From contig NC_066855.1 in the NCBI RefSeq assembly GCF_001640805.2, positions 17,512,639 to 17,576,638 of the forward strand: a DNA stretch of 64,000 bases, in the 5' to 3' direction. The translations under genes and the position numbers were made by a program. This document shows, piece by piece, positions 46,440 to 57,579 of the stretch. Source of the stretch: Lates calcarifer (lineage: Eukaryota; Chordata; Actinopteri; Centropomidae). Below the pieces are notes generated by a model. The model saw only the letters and a program-made list of their open reading frames with translations. It was not told the DNA's origin and made no database searches. Position 1 is the stretch's first letter. Every line of letters starts with the position of its first letter.

Positions 46440-46770
46440 GCCTCTTAGACGAGATGAGACAAGAAAGAGGGCAGATAAGGAGAGAAAGAAAAGGAAGGAC
46501 ACAGTGGTACTGAATGAATTGAAGAAAATAGAGGTAGGGAACAAATAAGAGGATGTTAAATAAAGGAGAGGGGGGAAATAAGCAGAGGGATAAGGAGATC
46601 ATAAAGAGGATAACACTCAGAGGAGAAGACATGGAGGACAGAAAGGAAGGAAGGATACCGAGTATGATGGAGGAGGAGAAGGAAAGGATGGAGAAGAGAG
46701 ATGAATGGAAATGAAAGAGAGAAAGGAGGCAGAAAGGAGAAATCAGGAAGATGAGGATGTAGAGGAGTGG
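46440..46770. repeat. Polypurine tract
   Basis: A/G-rich plus strand over about 330 bp. Minus-strand Phe/Leu/Ser/Pro-rich frames (46414-46777) are compositional. Confidence 0.85.
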
Positions 46771-47195
46771 TATTCAAACTATGAGGTGCTTCTCAGGGGG
46801 GGTGTAGAGGAGTTGAAGGGGGTGAGGAGGAGAGACATGAGGCAACGATACTGCATGCACTGAAAGGGACAAGTGTTCTGAAAACAGCAGGAACTTTGAT
46901 GTAGTTTGGTCTTTTGATTGTCCCAGCAACTGGAGCTGCAGTATGAATTACACTCTGAGGATATCATTATCCTCAACTGTGAATTCTACAAATAGACATC
47001 AATAAATCACCTTCGAGATCATAGAAAAAGAGGTCACTCCAGAACTTGCCTCAAAATGATCAGGTTTTTACGTTTTCTTCAGTGCCACAGTAATCCATTG
47101 ATAGGTGTCTGTACGTTAATGAGTACACTGTCATTCGGCATACTTTTAAAGGTGCTGACTCACCAAAATGTAAACATATTGACTTAAAAATTTAA

Positions 47196-47197
<2 letters not shown>
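46771..47197. other. Unique non-coding DNA
   Basis: No feature recognised. Confidence 0.55.
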
Positions 47198-47274
<77 letters not shown>

Positions 47275-47285
47275 ACTCACTCACT

Positions 47286-47319
<34 letters not shown>

Positions 47320-47322
47320 CAG
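47198..47322. repeat. (CT)35-(CACT)n-(CA)n compound microsatellite
   Basis: About 35 CT units to 47268, a CACT-rich junction to about 47286, then CA units to 47322 with one CG. The junction is built of both neighbours' steps, as expected from slippage at a boundary. Confidence 0.96.
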
Positions 47323-49063
47323 TCTTTATTCATAGGTTTCTACTGGCACATTAATTTAAAATGCACACACACCCGTCTGTGATTACTAAAAGTTACTTTA
47401 CTCCTTCCAACCAATTAAAATCCAGAATATTCAGTGGCCAAGACATAAAGGAGAACATAATATGTACAACAGCTTCCTGAGGGCAGAAATAGCCATAATC
47501 AGGCTCAGCTCTCATTATCTATGTGAGCTCTCTCTTAAGATGAAAACAGTAACATGAAGGCAATGGGGTCACAGTGAAACTCAATGCAAAGCAGTGAATG
47601 GGTGGATTCACTGTATATGAACACAGTCAAATCAGATTTTTTCCCTCCTTCCTTGCTTGTCGTGTCAGTGGAAGCAGCCATAAACCCCAGGGGAAAGACA
47701 TTTGTCCTGTTTAGGCAGCAATGAAAAGAGCCACGATTCACCACAAAGGGTTCTAAATCAGATTTGCTCTCCCTGTGCAGATGCAGCTTGAAACAGTTTA
47801 GATATGATGCAGTCAGAGATGTCAGACTTCAGCTGTTTGTGGACATACAGCTCCTGTTGGTTTCTAAAGCATCGGCATTGTTTTCTGTTGTACTCTTTAT
47901 CACTGTCCTTTCTTTCCTAGTGTATTTCAGTTTTTTTTTTCCTTATGTCATTGACTTTCTCTCTGTCTTTATCTTCCTCTCTCTGTATCTACCTTTCTCT
48001 CTGCCCATCGATCCATCGATCTGTGTATTTCTCCCCGTTTCCATTCTCATCCATATTACAGTGACCGTGGTGATGTCTGACAGACTGCTGGAGCTGTAGT
48101 GGAGCTCAAAGTCTCCTCCACCCCTTCTGAGTCTTTGCTTTGTAGCTCAGTATAAATGCTACTGTGACCAAACCTCTCTGGGGCTGCGGTTCAATCTTGA
48201 CCAGCGATGACCCACGGCTTTTATCACTTTGACTTGAAATTCTTTGTAGTTCCATCTTATTCATTTCGCGTTGCAGGCGCTGAATGATAATGGCATTGTG
48301 GAATAATAGGGATTCCTTTGTGGCGTGGTCCAAAACGTTTTCTCTGGCTACGTTTGAATCGTGAGCCTCGGACAGTGGAAGCGTTTGAAGTCCTCTCACA
48401 GCTCTGCAGCCTTCTGTTAAATCAGACTGGATGACAGCGATGGCCGATTTTAGAAACAGAAAGTACTGGTAATATTTCTGTTACAATGCCAGAGCTCATG
48501 TGTGTCATGTTGTTTCAAAGCCAAATGTAGATAAGGGTCTTGCAGCTTTCTTTTACTGCCTCTCTTGTAATATAGTGACACTTTAAGTTTCTGAATAATG
48601 TCCGTGTTGCTGCTTTTCAGTCACTGATAATGAACTACTTTTATAGGATTGATTTACAGGCTGCATCAAGCCTTTGGCAAAACTGTACTGAGGATTTAAG
48701 TCATTACACACTAATACTAATCTAAAACTCTTCTCAGGAACTCTTTATGAAAATTAGTTTTGAACAGGGAGTAGATTTAGAGTGCTAGATTAATTTTGTC
48801 AGGCGGGTCAGGACTAAAGTAAAAAGCTTTGGGAAAAAGTGGAAATTAAGTTGTCAGCAGAATTCATGTCACTGGGTATTTTTAGCTTTAAAGACTTTAT
48901 GATATGAAGGAGTTATGATGGAAGGTTTGGAGTGATGCAAGCTAGCAAGAAATAGATTTATATTTGGACTGACTGATGTGAATGCTGCATTTGGGGGTAT
49001 TAACAAATTGGAGACCTGCTCGGCAGCCGTTGAAATTTTAGTTTAGTGCCAGGTAGTTACAAG
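47323..49063. other. Unique non-coding DNA
   Basis: A 97-codon minus-strand frame at 48106-48399 has a mixed, non-repetitive composition with a charged L-Q-R-E-M-N-K-M-E-L-Q-R stretch. I recognise no family and see no clean splice pair, so it is not called. A pyrimidine patch covers 47935-48040. Confidence 0.45.
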
Positions 49064-49396
49064 TAGAACTGCAATTAACTGTTACTTTCATTGTGAATTC
49101 TTCTACAGATTATTCTCAGTGAATTTACTGGTATATAAAACGCAAATCAAATACTGGTGAAAAATTGTGAAAAATCACACAGCCCGATGTGATATCTTCG
49201 GGTGATTTGTTATTCCCAACCCACAGTCTAAAGCCAGAGATAAGCAATCAATAAGAAATAGACAAATCAGAAGGGGCCAGGATGAGTGGGTGTTTGGGGT
49301 TCCTGCATTGGAAAAATTCAATGATTAAATCATCATGTTATTTATCAGTCTGCTGTTAAAGTGTTTGATGAAATTTGACTAATTGTTTCAGCTCTA
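49064..49396 (+). mobile_element. hAT-like MITE copy ('agggctgcaac' family), 333 bp
   Basis: The left end TAGAACTGCAATTAACTG and right end ACTAATTGTTTCAGCTCTA are imperfect inverted repeats. Inside, TTACTTTCATTGTGAATTC and GATTATTCTCAGTGAATTT follow the family consensus. No 8-bp duplication survives. Diverged and non-coding. Confidence 0.65.
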
Positions 49397-50532
49397 GCTG
49401 TAGTGTCAGAGTTCACTGCGTTTAAAGCTGCATTGTTGATCGCGATGAAGCAGAGGAGCAAACTGACAGAAACTCAGCCCCAGCTCATCAAGTTCTAGAT
49501 AGTTATTTTTGTTCCAGTTCAAAGGTTGTTTAGTTGATAGATTTTTGTGTTGCTGGTTTGAATTCCCAGACTGACTGGTAGAATGAATGAATGTAAACAT
49601 TAATCCACCCTCGCTCTGCAATTAGTGTCAAAAGCTGTGTCACAGCACTGAACAGTATCACTGAAAACAGAAGAAGAAAAAGCATATCCCACTCTGAAAG
49701 CATCAGTGAGATGGAAAATGTGATTGGCTGTGCTGAAATCTTGCAGGTACAATTGAGATTAGAGCACCGCTCCATCCTTGACACCCCTTCACCTTTTCAG
49801 ACTGAAGCTCCTCTATTAGCAGACAAACAGCCTTTTAGTCTCCACCTCACATCTCTGCCCTCTCCCTGTCCACAGCTGCTGCTGAGGTGACACCGAGATG
49901 AAAAACAGACAGAAAACAAGCTGGATAATAAACAGAAACATCACCTTCAGCAGTTATATGTCCAAAAAACTAATTAAGCAGATAAACTCCAAAATAGTAA
50001 GACTGATTAGGAGAGAAGGAAAAAGGAATGAAGAGAATGAATATATCACATCAAAACAATGTTTGGAAAAGAACTGAAATAGCTCTGAAAAACCTTGAAA
50101 TGGGAGTTTTGAAAAGGGGATTCATCAGAAAGATGAAAACAGATGGTGGATAGAAAAGACAGAGGCATGTTAGCATAAATAGCACAAAGAGCTGCATGTA
50201 AATAGGGAAAGAGAAGAGATAGAGAGCAGGAATCTGAAATCTCTGACTCAAAGCAGAATTACCACAAAGCTTGAAGTACCCAATAAACCCTTAAATATGA
50301 TGATTTCTGAAAGGGACTGAAATGAAGAAATTAAACAATAATGCATTAGTAAAACTAAACAGAAAGACAAGGATATAATTAGGAAAAGAAGGAAAAACAA
50401 CAGGGGAAGAAAAATACTATAATAGACCATAGAAACTAACATAGAAAATAACAATCTCCTATCAGCAGTAAATGTGAGTTGTATGACCATAAAACCCTGA
50501 AAGGCAGGACTCTCTGCAGTGACCAAATGAGC

Positions 50533-50533
<1 letters not shown>
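49397..50533. other. Unique non-coding DNA
   Basis: Mostly AT- and purine-rich; no supported feature. Confidence 0.55.

Positions 50534-50581
<48 letters not shown>
50534..50581. repeat. (CA)24 microsatellite
   Basis: Pure CA run. Val/Cys and Thr/His frames on both strands are artefacts. Confidence 0.97.
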
Positions 50582-50584
<3 letters not shown>

Positions 50585-51067
50585 ACAGTGGGAAGAAACA
50601 GCAGCCGCCCATTAGAAATGTGCTGTTCATGCTCAAAGACATGAAATCCTTCACAGTAAATCCTTCTCCATTGTTCTTTCTTTGTCTTTGGTCTGGGGTC
50701 ACGCGGTGGTGTGGTGGCTCTAACTGGGAAATGCAGCTGCTGCTTTTATAACGCAAGACACTGCAACCACACAGCAACACGGAGGACGAAAAAAAAAAAA
50801 GACGGAGGAGTGAAACATTGTTCTCTTCTGGCTCAGGACCAAAACAACATTATGATGTTTCATGGATGGACAACATTCAGTTAAAATGTTGTTTTCTTTT
50901 ATTTTGCAGCTTTAGAAGGTATAATTATCACTTGATACATCTAAGTTTGTATCCATTAAGATTTTCACTTTCACTTTTATTTTTAGCATCCTTTTTATAC
51001 ATCTTGTATGGCTTCTTGTTTTTAAATCATAGCTAACATTTGAGAATTGAGCTTGAAGATCTGTTAT
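50582..51067. other. Unique non-coding DNA
   Basis: An A12 run lies near 50790-50801. Nothing recognised. Confidence 0.5.
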
Positions 51068-51260
51068 TGAAATTAGAGATCCAAGTATACCCAATACACC
51101 GAGTACCGCAGAATGTGGATTTGAGTTCGTCCAACACCCGCCCTGTTCACCTGATTCGGCCCCTCAGACAACTGTGTCTTCCCCAAGATGGAGAAGGAGC
51201 TCAGTGGTCGCCATTTTGACAGCTGATGATGACATCATTGCTGCTGTGACCGTTTTCTCA
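51068..51260. other. CpG-bearing stretch, possible MITE remnant
   Basis: AGAGATCCAAGTATACCCAA and ACACCGAGTACCGCAG recall the end of a fish MITE built from GTATCGG words. Downstream GTCGCCATTTTGAC fits a YY1-type CGCCATTTT site. Neither reading is secure. Confidence 0.3.
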
Positions 51261-51477
51261 GATAGAGGCGGCTTTCTATTTTCAAATACCAGAGACACAG
51301 AGAGAGCTAAACCATCCAGTAAAACACTCATCGGATTAGTTCAAAATTGATTTGTTTTACAAAACAGTGACAAAGTGAGTTTTTTAGTTCCTCAAGAAGG
51401 TGAAGATGAAGGAAGAAAAATCTAATCAAATAAGTTTAGAGATTGAAAACAGCAACAGGGGTGAAATGAAGCAACAG

Positions 51478-51499
51478 AGAGAGAGAGAGAGAGAGAGAG
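51478..51499. repeat. (GA)11 microsatellite
   Basis: Short GA run. Confidence 0.88.
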
Positions 51500-51531
51500 C
51501 GTAGTAAAATGACATCGGCTAAAGTTCTGCT

Positions 51532-51645
51532 GTTTAATAATTCACCAAGTGGCCTGCAGGAGGCAGGAAGGATGGAGAGCTGGAGAAAGAAAGAGCGAAG
51601 TGGTAGCGTTTAAAGGCGTGGTGTTTAATAATTCAGCAGGTGGTG
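51532..51645. repeat. Dispersed direct repeat, TGTTTAATAATTCA x2
   Basis: TGTTTAATAATTCA occurs exactly near 51532 and again near 51622, each followed by a similar (C/G)CA(A/G)GTGG word. This suggests an old ~90-bp tandem duplication whose interior has diverged, or two copies of one binding site. Confidence 0.6.
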
Positions 51646-52139
51646 TCTGGCCTGGCTCTGATGCAGCAGGTGGCTGCAGTGAAACCAAAAAGATCAGAGG
51701 GAGAATACGAACCAGTCTCTGAAACCTTTTCCTGTCTGAGACGCCGAGATGAGATAAAACGAGACGAGGCTGTCTGGATCCATGTGGAGAAACTGGGACA
51801 TCACAGCGGTGACACCGCACAGGACCCAGCAGGAGAAACGCAGGACTGAAGCAAATGAGCAGTGTTTAACATAACGTCTCCAGTCTGAAAAGAACACTTT
51901 GATTACGAGTAGAAATCATTTACTCCTTTTGCTGGGCAGAGCAGCTTTGTAAAATGTGCTTTTACAATATGGAGTATTAATTAATATATAATAGAAAACA
52001 TTAATTAAGAAATATGTATATTTCTAGCTATCTCTAATGTTTTTTTTCTTCTTGGATTATAGTTCTGATTTGTGTTCACATCTCCACCTTCAGAAACAGC
52101 AACGTTTTAGTTCAGAGCCTGTTGACCTGTCAGGTCAGT
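51646..52139. other. Unique non-coding DNA
   Basis: Overlapping open frames on both strands (51542-51897) lack recognisable protein features. Confidence 0.5.
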
Positions 52140-52142
52140 TTA

Positions 52143-52602
52143 AGCCGGGTACAAACCGTAAGATAATCGGGCCAATTATCTGTCCGAATCCTCCCTCCCG
52201 ATCAAAGTCAGCAAAGGCCCGATTATCAGATGGTTGTGATGATTATCATGCTAGATTTTCCTGTGGTGTGTTAAGAGTGCTGCTCCAAAGACGACTGGGG
52301 CCGAATGAAGCGTTAGCCAATCAGGAAGTGAGCTGAGAGACAGGAGACATCGCCGTCCGCCATGTTTGTTTACTTTAAGGTCGCATTTGATTGCGGAATA
52401 TTTTGACTTTTGAAAGTCAAGACCCTGATTGTTGGTGGACGGAATCTGCTTGTGTGAGGTGGTCTGTGTAGGTCTTCTCGTAGCACACAACACACTATAA
52501 GAACAAACTGTGAGATCTGACATTATTTGTTATCGTGTGTGTGGTCTCTCTCATTTTGTACATCGGGTAAGATTTTAAAAATCTTTTAGTGTGCGCCAGG
52601 CT
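52143..52602. mobile_element. PIF/Harbinger-like MITE, 460 bp
   Basis: The left end AGCCGGGTACAAACCGTAAG and the complement of the right end, AGCCTGGCGCACACTAAAAG, are imperfect terminal inverted repeats (about 15 of 23 positions match). TTA flanks both sides (52140-52142 and 52603-52605), the 3-bp TWA-type target duplication of PIF/Harbinger elements. It is GC- and CpG-richer than the flanks and encodes no transposase; open frames at 52037-52523 are incidental. Superfamily assignment rests on the duplication length and is moderately sure. Confidence 0.65.
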
Positions 52603-52605
52603 TTA

Positions 52606-53062
52606 GTGAGGATGCAGCAGAAGCAGCAGCGATGCAATGGAGGCTGACTGAAAAGCTCTGAGACCCTAACCAGCAGTATTCTTCTAACACACATAGAAAT
52701 AAAACCAGCTCTGACCATATTTTGAAGGTGCCTTTTTCTACTGAAGTAGACTTTTAAAGCACAGTTTTTATTTTTGCTTTAATAAAGATTTCCGTGAGTG
52801 GTTGCGCATGGCACAGTCCGCAGCGTATCTTCAGTAACCAGGTCTTTGATTCTGGAATCCGACTTGGTTTTTCACAGCGTATTATCTATGAAAAAGAAAT
52901 TCCACACCTGCCCTGTTCAGGACTTTTTAGACAGAAATCTCAGCTATTCTGACTTCAGCAAATAGAACCATCAACAATCATCTGCATGGACATATAGAAC
53001 AAGGAGTGAGTGAGCAAAATAGTGATTTGGGTGAAAATACCCTTTAATGCACTGCCAGAAAA
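52606..53062. other. Unique non-coding DNA
   Basis: No supported feature. Confidence 0.5.
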
Positions 53063-53067
53063 TGTGT

Positions 53068-53100
<33 letters not shown>

Positions 53101-53127
53101 ATGGAGAGAGAGAGAGAGAGAGAGAGT
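53063..53127. repeat. (TG)n(GA)n compound microsatellite
   Basis: About 19 TG units with one TA step, then about 12 GA units. Confidence 0.95.
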
Positions 53128-53242
53128 GTTTAGCTGTTAAATGATGAGAGCCCTCTCTCAGTGCGAGACGGGCGTTATCACTGTAAACTGCTGTGGTGCA
53201 TTTCATGAATACATCTGCATTCATCTGCCGGAGGCGACTCAG

Positions 53243-53243
<1 letters not shown>

Positions 53244-53291
<48 letters not shown>
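53244..53291. repeat. (CA)24 microsatellite
   Basis: Pure CA run, inverted relative to the TG run 140 bp upstream. Confidence 0.97.
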
Positions 53292-53295
<4 letters not shown>

Positions 53296-53403
53296 CCAAT
53301 AAGCATTCACAGTGAGATGGATAATGTTTCCCAAAGTGTGTTTACTGCACAAGGCGGACAAAAGCAGTTACTCCTTTATCAGGACGGTAACTGGGGCATA
53401 CAC

Positions 53404-53404
<1 letters not shown>

Positions 53405-53463
<59 letters not shown>
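53405..53463. repeat. (AC)29 microsatellite
   Basis: The longest pure CA run in the window. Confidence 0.97.
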
Positions 53464-53466
<3 letters not shown>

Positions 53467-53552
53467 TTCTCTCAGTGATGTTATTTGGCTTTATGAAATG
53501 AAAAAATTGGGGATGCAGGCTGCGAGTGTAAAGATGACAGGCACTGTCAGAC

Positions 53553-53586
53553 TGTGTGTGTGTGTGCGTGTGTGTGTGTGTGTGTC
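53553..53586. repeat. (TG)n microsatellite with CG interruption
   Basis: About 17 TG units, inverted relative to the preceding CA run. Confidence 0.93.
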
Positions 53587-53940
53587 TGTCCAAACTTTAA
53601 ATAACTCAACACAGTCACCAACAATAGCAGCAATTATTATGTTCGTGGCAGCTCATAAAACACAATACTTCTCTGAATGTGTGTTTGCATGTGTGGGTGG
53701 TGTGTGTGTTTACACTTTTGGATGACAACTCTCTAAAATTGCTTTTGGCCTGGGACAGAGTTGGTGGCTGTGAGTGAGTGAGGTAGGCCAACACTGGGGG
53801 AAAAAGAGAGAGGGGGAGCAGAGTTACGTAGAAGTGATGTTAAGTTGTTTGCAGTTGCAGTAGCATGTATTATTCAGCAGCTGTTACATATTTAAATCCT
53901 ACTACTTCCAACCTGAGCAGCAGATTGGCTGAATGACCAT
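53587..53940. other. Unique non-coding DNA
   Basis: Nothing recognised beyond short TG patches near 53677-53710. Confidence 0.5.
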
Positions 53941-53977
<37 letters not shown>

Positions 53978-53980
53978 CAG
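53941..53980. repeat. (CA)n microsatellite
   Basis: About 19 CA units with one CG. Confidence 0.95.
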
Positions 53981-55229
53981 ATGTGAAGGAAGGGTTGTAA
54001 ATATGTTTCCAGTACTACAGTAAAGAGCCATAAACCCTCACTGAATGAGCGACAGGTGCAGGACAAATCTCAGGCCTTATGGACCAAAACATTGTTTAAT
54101 AGTCTTTCATGTGAGGTCATGTGTCTGCTGGGCGTCTTTTCATGCTGCTAATGTCATTTTTCAGCTGTTTCACTGTGCTGGCAGCCACTTTTAATCCTCC
54201 TCAGGCAAATCTTTTTGTTTTCCATGCCTCATTTTCCACAGAACTCACACTTTGTTAAAATGAGCTCAACTTTTCAGAGAAGCTTTTTTTTTCATCAAAA
54301 AAGAGGCAGTTGTCCTCAAATCTGTGAACAGCTTCAGTATCAAGAAAACACTTATACAATAGCACGGTGGCATTTTGAGTGCCAAACTGCTTTTTCAGTT
54401 TGTCCTCCAAAAAATAAAAAATGAATGAAAGTCTTAAATTAAAATATTATAAAACTCTTCAAACCCAGCACAAACTCATGCTTTACAACTCAAATTTTGT
54501 TTAAAAGAATTTTTTTTTTTCACAAAATAATGCAGAAGATATCCAGAGTATTTCCATTTGATGGAATGTTGCAGACATAAAAAACACATAGAGTATGTTA
54601 TGCAGAACGTAGCAATGCAGCAATACAGTCAGACAAAGAGAAAAGAACTAAATATTTCAAGGGGAAATAAAAGAGGAAAACTCTCCTGTGTTCTGCTCTG
54701 TAAAATTCCTGTTTTTGTAAATGGAGTCTGGTAGTTTATATCTAGTGATGTTTCTGGTTTAATAAAAAAAAAGGTCTATATCTGTATGAATCTTATCCAT
54801 AATGTTGTCAGACTCTTATTACAACAATATGAGGTCATGACTTTGATGAAGTCAGATGCCCATTGGATTACATTGCAGCAGCTGTTCATGGAGTTGGGGT
54901 ACACTATTCTTGCTCACTGTTGCACAAATTCTGAAGATTTTTGTCCCTATCAATTATTTACACTCAGAAACATGGGAAAATAAGACCCAGGTTCAAAAAT
55001 ACTGGAGTTATCCTCTAACTGGGTCAAGTGGAAAGTTTTTTTCTGTCCTTATCTCCATTTCCTTCTGTGTTTTTTCCACATTAGGGCATTTTTTTTGTTT
55101 CACTCCTCCATCCCCCTCCCATCCCCTTGCTTCTCACTACCAACCACCCAGTATCGGTAACTCATTTCAGAGATATTAAAGCCAGCTTAGCATGAGGAAA
55201 CAAATTCTGCCCCACCCCGCTTCTTCTCC
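53981..55229. other. Unique AT-rich non-coding DNA
   Basis: Overlapping frames at 54786-55179 have ordinary composition but no recognised family; they may be transposon-derived. No gene called. Confidence 0.45.
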
Positions 55230-55385
55230 TCGTATTTCCGTGGCAGCAAAAATGGACTATATGTAATTAGTTTAAGCAGCAGGATGAAAGTGCTCAAGTA
55301 TCATTGTATATACATCAGCTGACAGAGCTCATTGATTACACTGAGGAATGAATAGGCAGCGAGGGGCGAGACACATTTCCCATCC
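55230..55385. other. Candidate conserved non-coding element
   Basis: AAAAATGGACTATATGTAAT followed by TAGTTTAAGCAGCAGG, then TATACATCAGCTGACAG and CTCATTGATTACA, with no simple repeats. Enhancer-like; not tested. Confidence 0.38.
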
Positions 55386-55421
55386 ATTAGAGAGAGAAAG
55401 AGAGAGAGGGAGAGAGAGAGG
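55386..55421. repeat. GA-rich simple repeat
   Basis: AGAGAGAAAGAGAGAGAGGG-type purine run. Confidence 0.85.
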
Positions 55422-55626
55422 TTTTACTCTCCTGTAATTGACTTCCAGGGTTCATCGTCTTTAAATGTGACCAGTAGCTGTTTAATAAGAAGGAAATTAC
55501 AATATGAGGAGATAATTTGAAATCAAGTCACACACCGAGCTGCACTGTTTGTCCATTTAAAGACACCACCCTGTGTCTGGCTCCTCCATCTTTCATCCTA
55601 TTTTTTCCTCTTCCTCCTTTTTCACC
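55422..55626. other. Unique non-coding DNA
   Basis: No feature recognised. Confidence 0.5.
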
Positions 55627-55638
55627 TTTAACATTTCC
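55627..55638. repeat. Target-site duplication of SINE (TTTAACATTTCC)
   Basis: Exact 12-mer also present at 55832-55843, on the other side of the SINE. Confidence 0.85.
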
Positions 55639-55831
55639 TTTTTGAAGTTATTTTGTGGGCTTTTATGCCTTCATTAGATTGGACAGTGAAAATAGACAGG
55701 AAATGAGGGGAGAGAGAGCAGGGGAATGACATGCAGCAAAGGTCCAGCGGGATCGGGAGTCGACCCGGGGAGACTCTGCTCAGAGCACTAAGGCCCATGT
55801 GGTTCTCAACCATTTGGAGGTCACCCCCATT
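55639..55831 (-). mobile_element. tRNA-derived SINE, full insertion with 12-bp target duplication
   Basis: On the minus strand: GGGTCGACTCCCGATCCC (a degraded tRNA B-box), then GGACCTTTGCTGCATGTCAT, TCCCCTGCTCTCTCTCCCCT, CATTTCCTGTCTATTTTCAC, TGTCCAATCTAATGAAGGCA and TAAAAGCCCACAAAATAAC. This is the body and tail of a teleost tRNA-derived SINE. The 12-mer TTTAACATTTCC flanks it exactly, the signature of LINE-driven retroposition. The A-box half is degraded. The minus-strand frame 55628-55813 is incidental. Confidence 0.88.
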
Positions 55832-55843
55832 TTTAACATTTCC
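55832..55843. repeat. Target-site duplication of SINE (TTTAACATTTCC)
   Basis: Exact copy of 55627-55638, at the SINE's 5' side on the minus strand. Confidence 0.85.
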
Positions 55844-56060
55844 CTCTATCTTTCCTCTCTTTCATATTTCTGTCTGTATCCCTGGTTCTTCCTTTCCATT
55901 GTCATTTCTTTCAGTCTTCCATGTCTGGCTTGACTGTCTCCTCCTCCTGTTTTTGCTTCTCTTGCTTCCTTTTCCATCTCTTCCATCCATCTTCCTCCTA
56001 CACATGTAGGTCTTTGTGATAATTCCTCACCTCTCTCTTCTCTTTCTTTTCTCTCCAGTG
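55844..56060. repeat. Pyrimidine-rich tract
   Basis: C/T-rich plus strand; the Phe/Leu/Ser-rich open frame to 56009 is compositional. Confidence 0.75.
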
Positions 56061-56352
56061 GTATTCTTCTTATTCTAGTCTTTTAACCCTTTGACCTCTA
56101 CAGTCTGTTTTTTGCATTTGTTACAGTATTACGTAATAGTCCTGGAAGTCTTAGCTCTGACATATGTTGTTATTTTCCAGAAAACCTTTCTCTGATATAA
56201 TGTCAGTCAGCACAGGGACATACAATATTTTATTAAATTACACCTGAGCCTTTCTCATTCCTGTTTATATTTACCTAGAGACGTAGTGTCTGTGTGTTTT
56301 GCTTTGTTCTTTCCACGCATATTGTTCTCACGTGTTCACGTGTATTTCTTTT
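56061..56352. other. Unique AT-rich non-coding DNA
   Basis: No feature recognised. Confidence 0.5.
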
Positions 56353-56392
56353 AATATATATATATATATATTATATATATATATATATATAA
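56353..56392. repeat. (AT)n palindromic microsatellite
   Basis: Two TA runs joined by a phase-shifting TT, giving a ~40-bp self-complementary AT stretch prone to cruciform extrusion. Confidence 0.93.
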
Positions 56393-56940
56393 TGTGTGAA
56401 ATCAGGAAGTGCAAATTAAATGTGTGCATGTTAGCAGTCCTGTGACTTGTGGTTACATTGTAGAGACATTTGCATGTTCACTATCCCTTCGGAAACATAA
56501 TTCCATCTTGAGTTGAGATCCTTAATGCAAATTGCTTTAATCTGGCAAAAACTAAACTGGGAAGCTATTTCGAGCTGAATCCCTGGGTTGCCCTGTGACT
56601 TGGTTCTTTATTTTGTAAACAGGAACCTGTACAAATACATGATATATTACCAAAAAAGATCTTGCACCAGTGAGCTGCGCTGCAGGAAGATCAAATCCAA
56701 AAGACAAACAACAGCCTAAGATGAACATCGTGCTGAGGATGAGTTTGGTCATTCTTGCATGTCTATATTTTTACCTGCAGACACATCTTAGACGGTGAAA
56801 CACACACCCCACCACCTCTTTCCTGCTGCATAAAATTCATTCCTTCACTTATTTGCATCCTCCATCCACCTATGATGATTAAATGGGGTGGTGATTTTCT
56901 CATTTTACTGTAATGAGCCTCCACCACCTGCTGTGTGTGT
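56393..56940. other. Unique non-coding DNA
   Basis: No supported feature; the 66-codon minus-strand frame at 56552-56752 is unrecognised. Confidence 0.5.
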
Positions 56941-57070
56941 GGAGGAGAGGTGGAGAGAGAGAGAGAGAGAGAAGGGGAGGGGTGAGGCACACAGGAGGAG
57001 GAACAGGGGAGCATTAAATTTAAGATCTGAACCCAGAGGTAGAGAGACATGGTGAGAGAGAGAAATGGGA
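56941..57070. repeat. Purine-rich tract with (GA)n
   Basis: A GA run at about 56954-56973, then G/A-rich sequence. Minus-strand Ser/Leu/Pro-rich frames are compositional. Confidence 0.8.
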
Positions 57071-57156
57071 GTAAGATATAAGCTAAGATATGAATGTGAG
57101 TCTGCTCTCTGCTTCACGGGCCCAACAAGAGACAATTAGTTCACCTGAGTTCAGAA

Positions 57157-57187
<31 letters not shown>

Positions 57188-57204
57188 TTATTTTTTTTTT
57201 TTTT
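57157..57204. repeat. (ATT)10 microsatellite plus T-run
   Basis: ATT units followed by a 14-T run; the only long trinucleotide repeat here. Confidence 0.94.
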
Positions 57205-57579
57205 AGAAAAACAGAAAATAGTTCTAGTTTTACAGTCATCTGGGGGTTTGTGCTTAATGGTTTTACTGGGCCTGAACTCATAATTTAACCTGCAGTGCTT
57301 TTTTGTTGTCAAGTCATGTAACTTCTGTCCTTAGTTATCTGAGGGCAGTTTCCATATAGAGAAGTCTAGACTGTGCGCCACCTTCAGATCAGATGGTATG
57401 GAGTCCCTACTTGGCCAAAACTAGACATTTTTACAGTGACACATAATGACCTCTGAATGGTTTAAACATAGATCAGAAAATGTACTATTTTTATCAGAAG
57501 TGCATCAACACTGAAGCACTTTGTTGATAAGAACTATTTTTAGCAACAAAATTCACTTCATCTAACACAGAGTGACCAG
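57205..57579. other. Unique AT-rich non-coding DNA
   Basis: No feature recognised. Confidence 0.5.

Noticed and set aside
48106..48399. 97-codon minus-strand frame with a charged helix-like segment
   Set aside because: No family recognised and no clean acceptor/donor pair in frame. A protein match or spliced reads would overturn this.
53312..53725. 137-codon frame spanning CA and TG arrays
   Set aside because: Most residues are Thr/His or Cys/Val translations of dinucleotide repeats.
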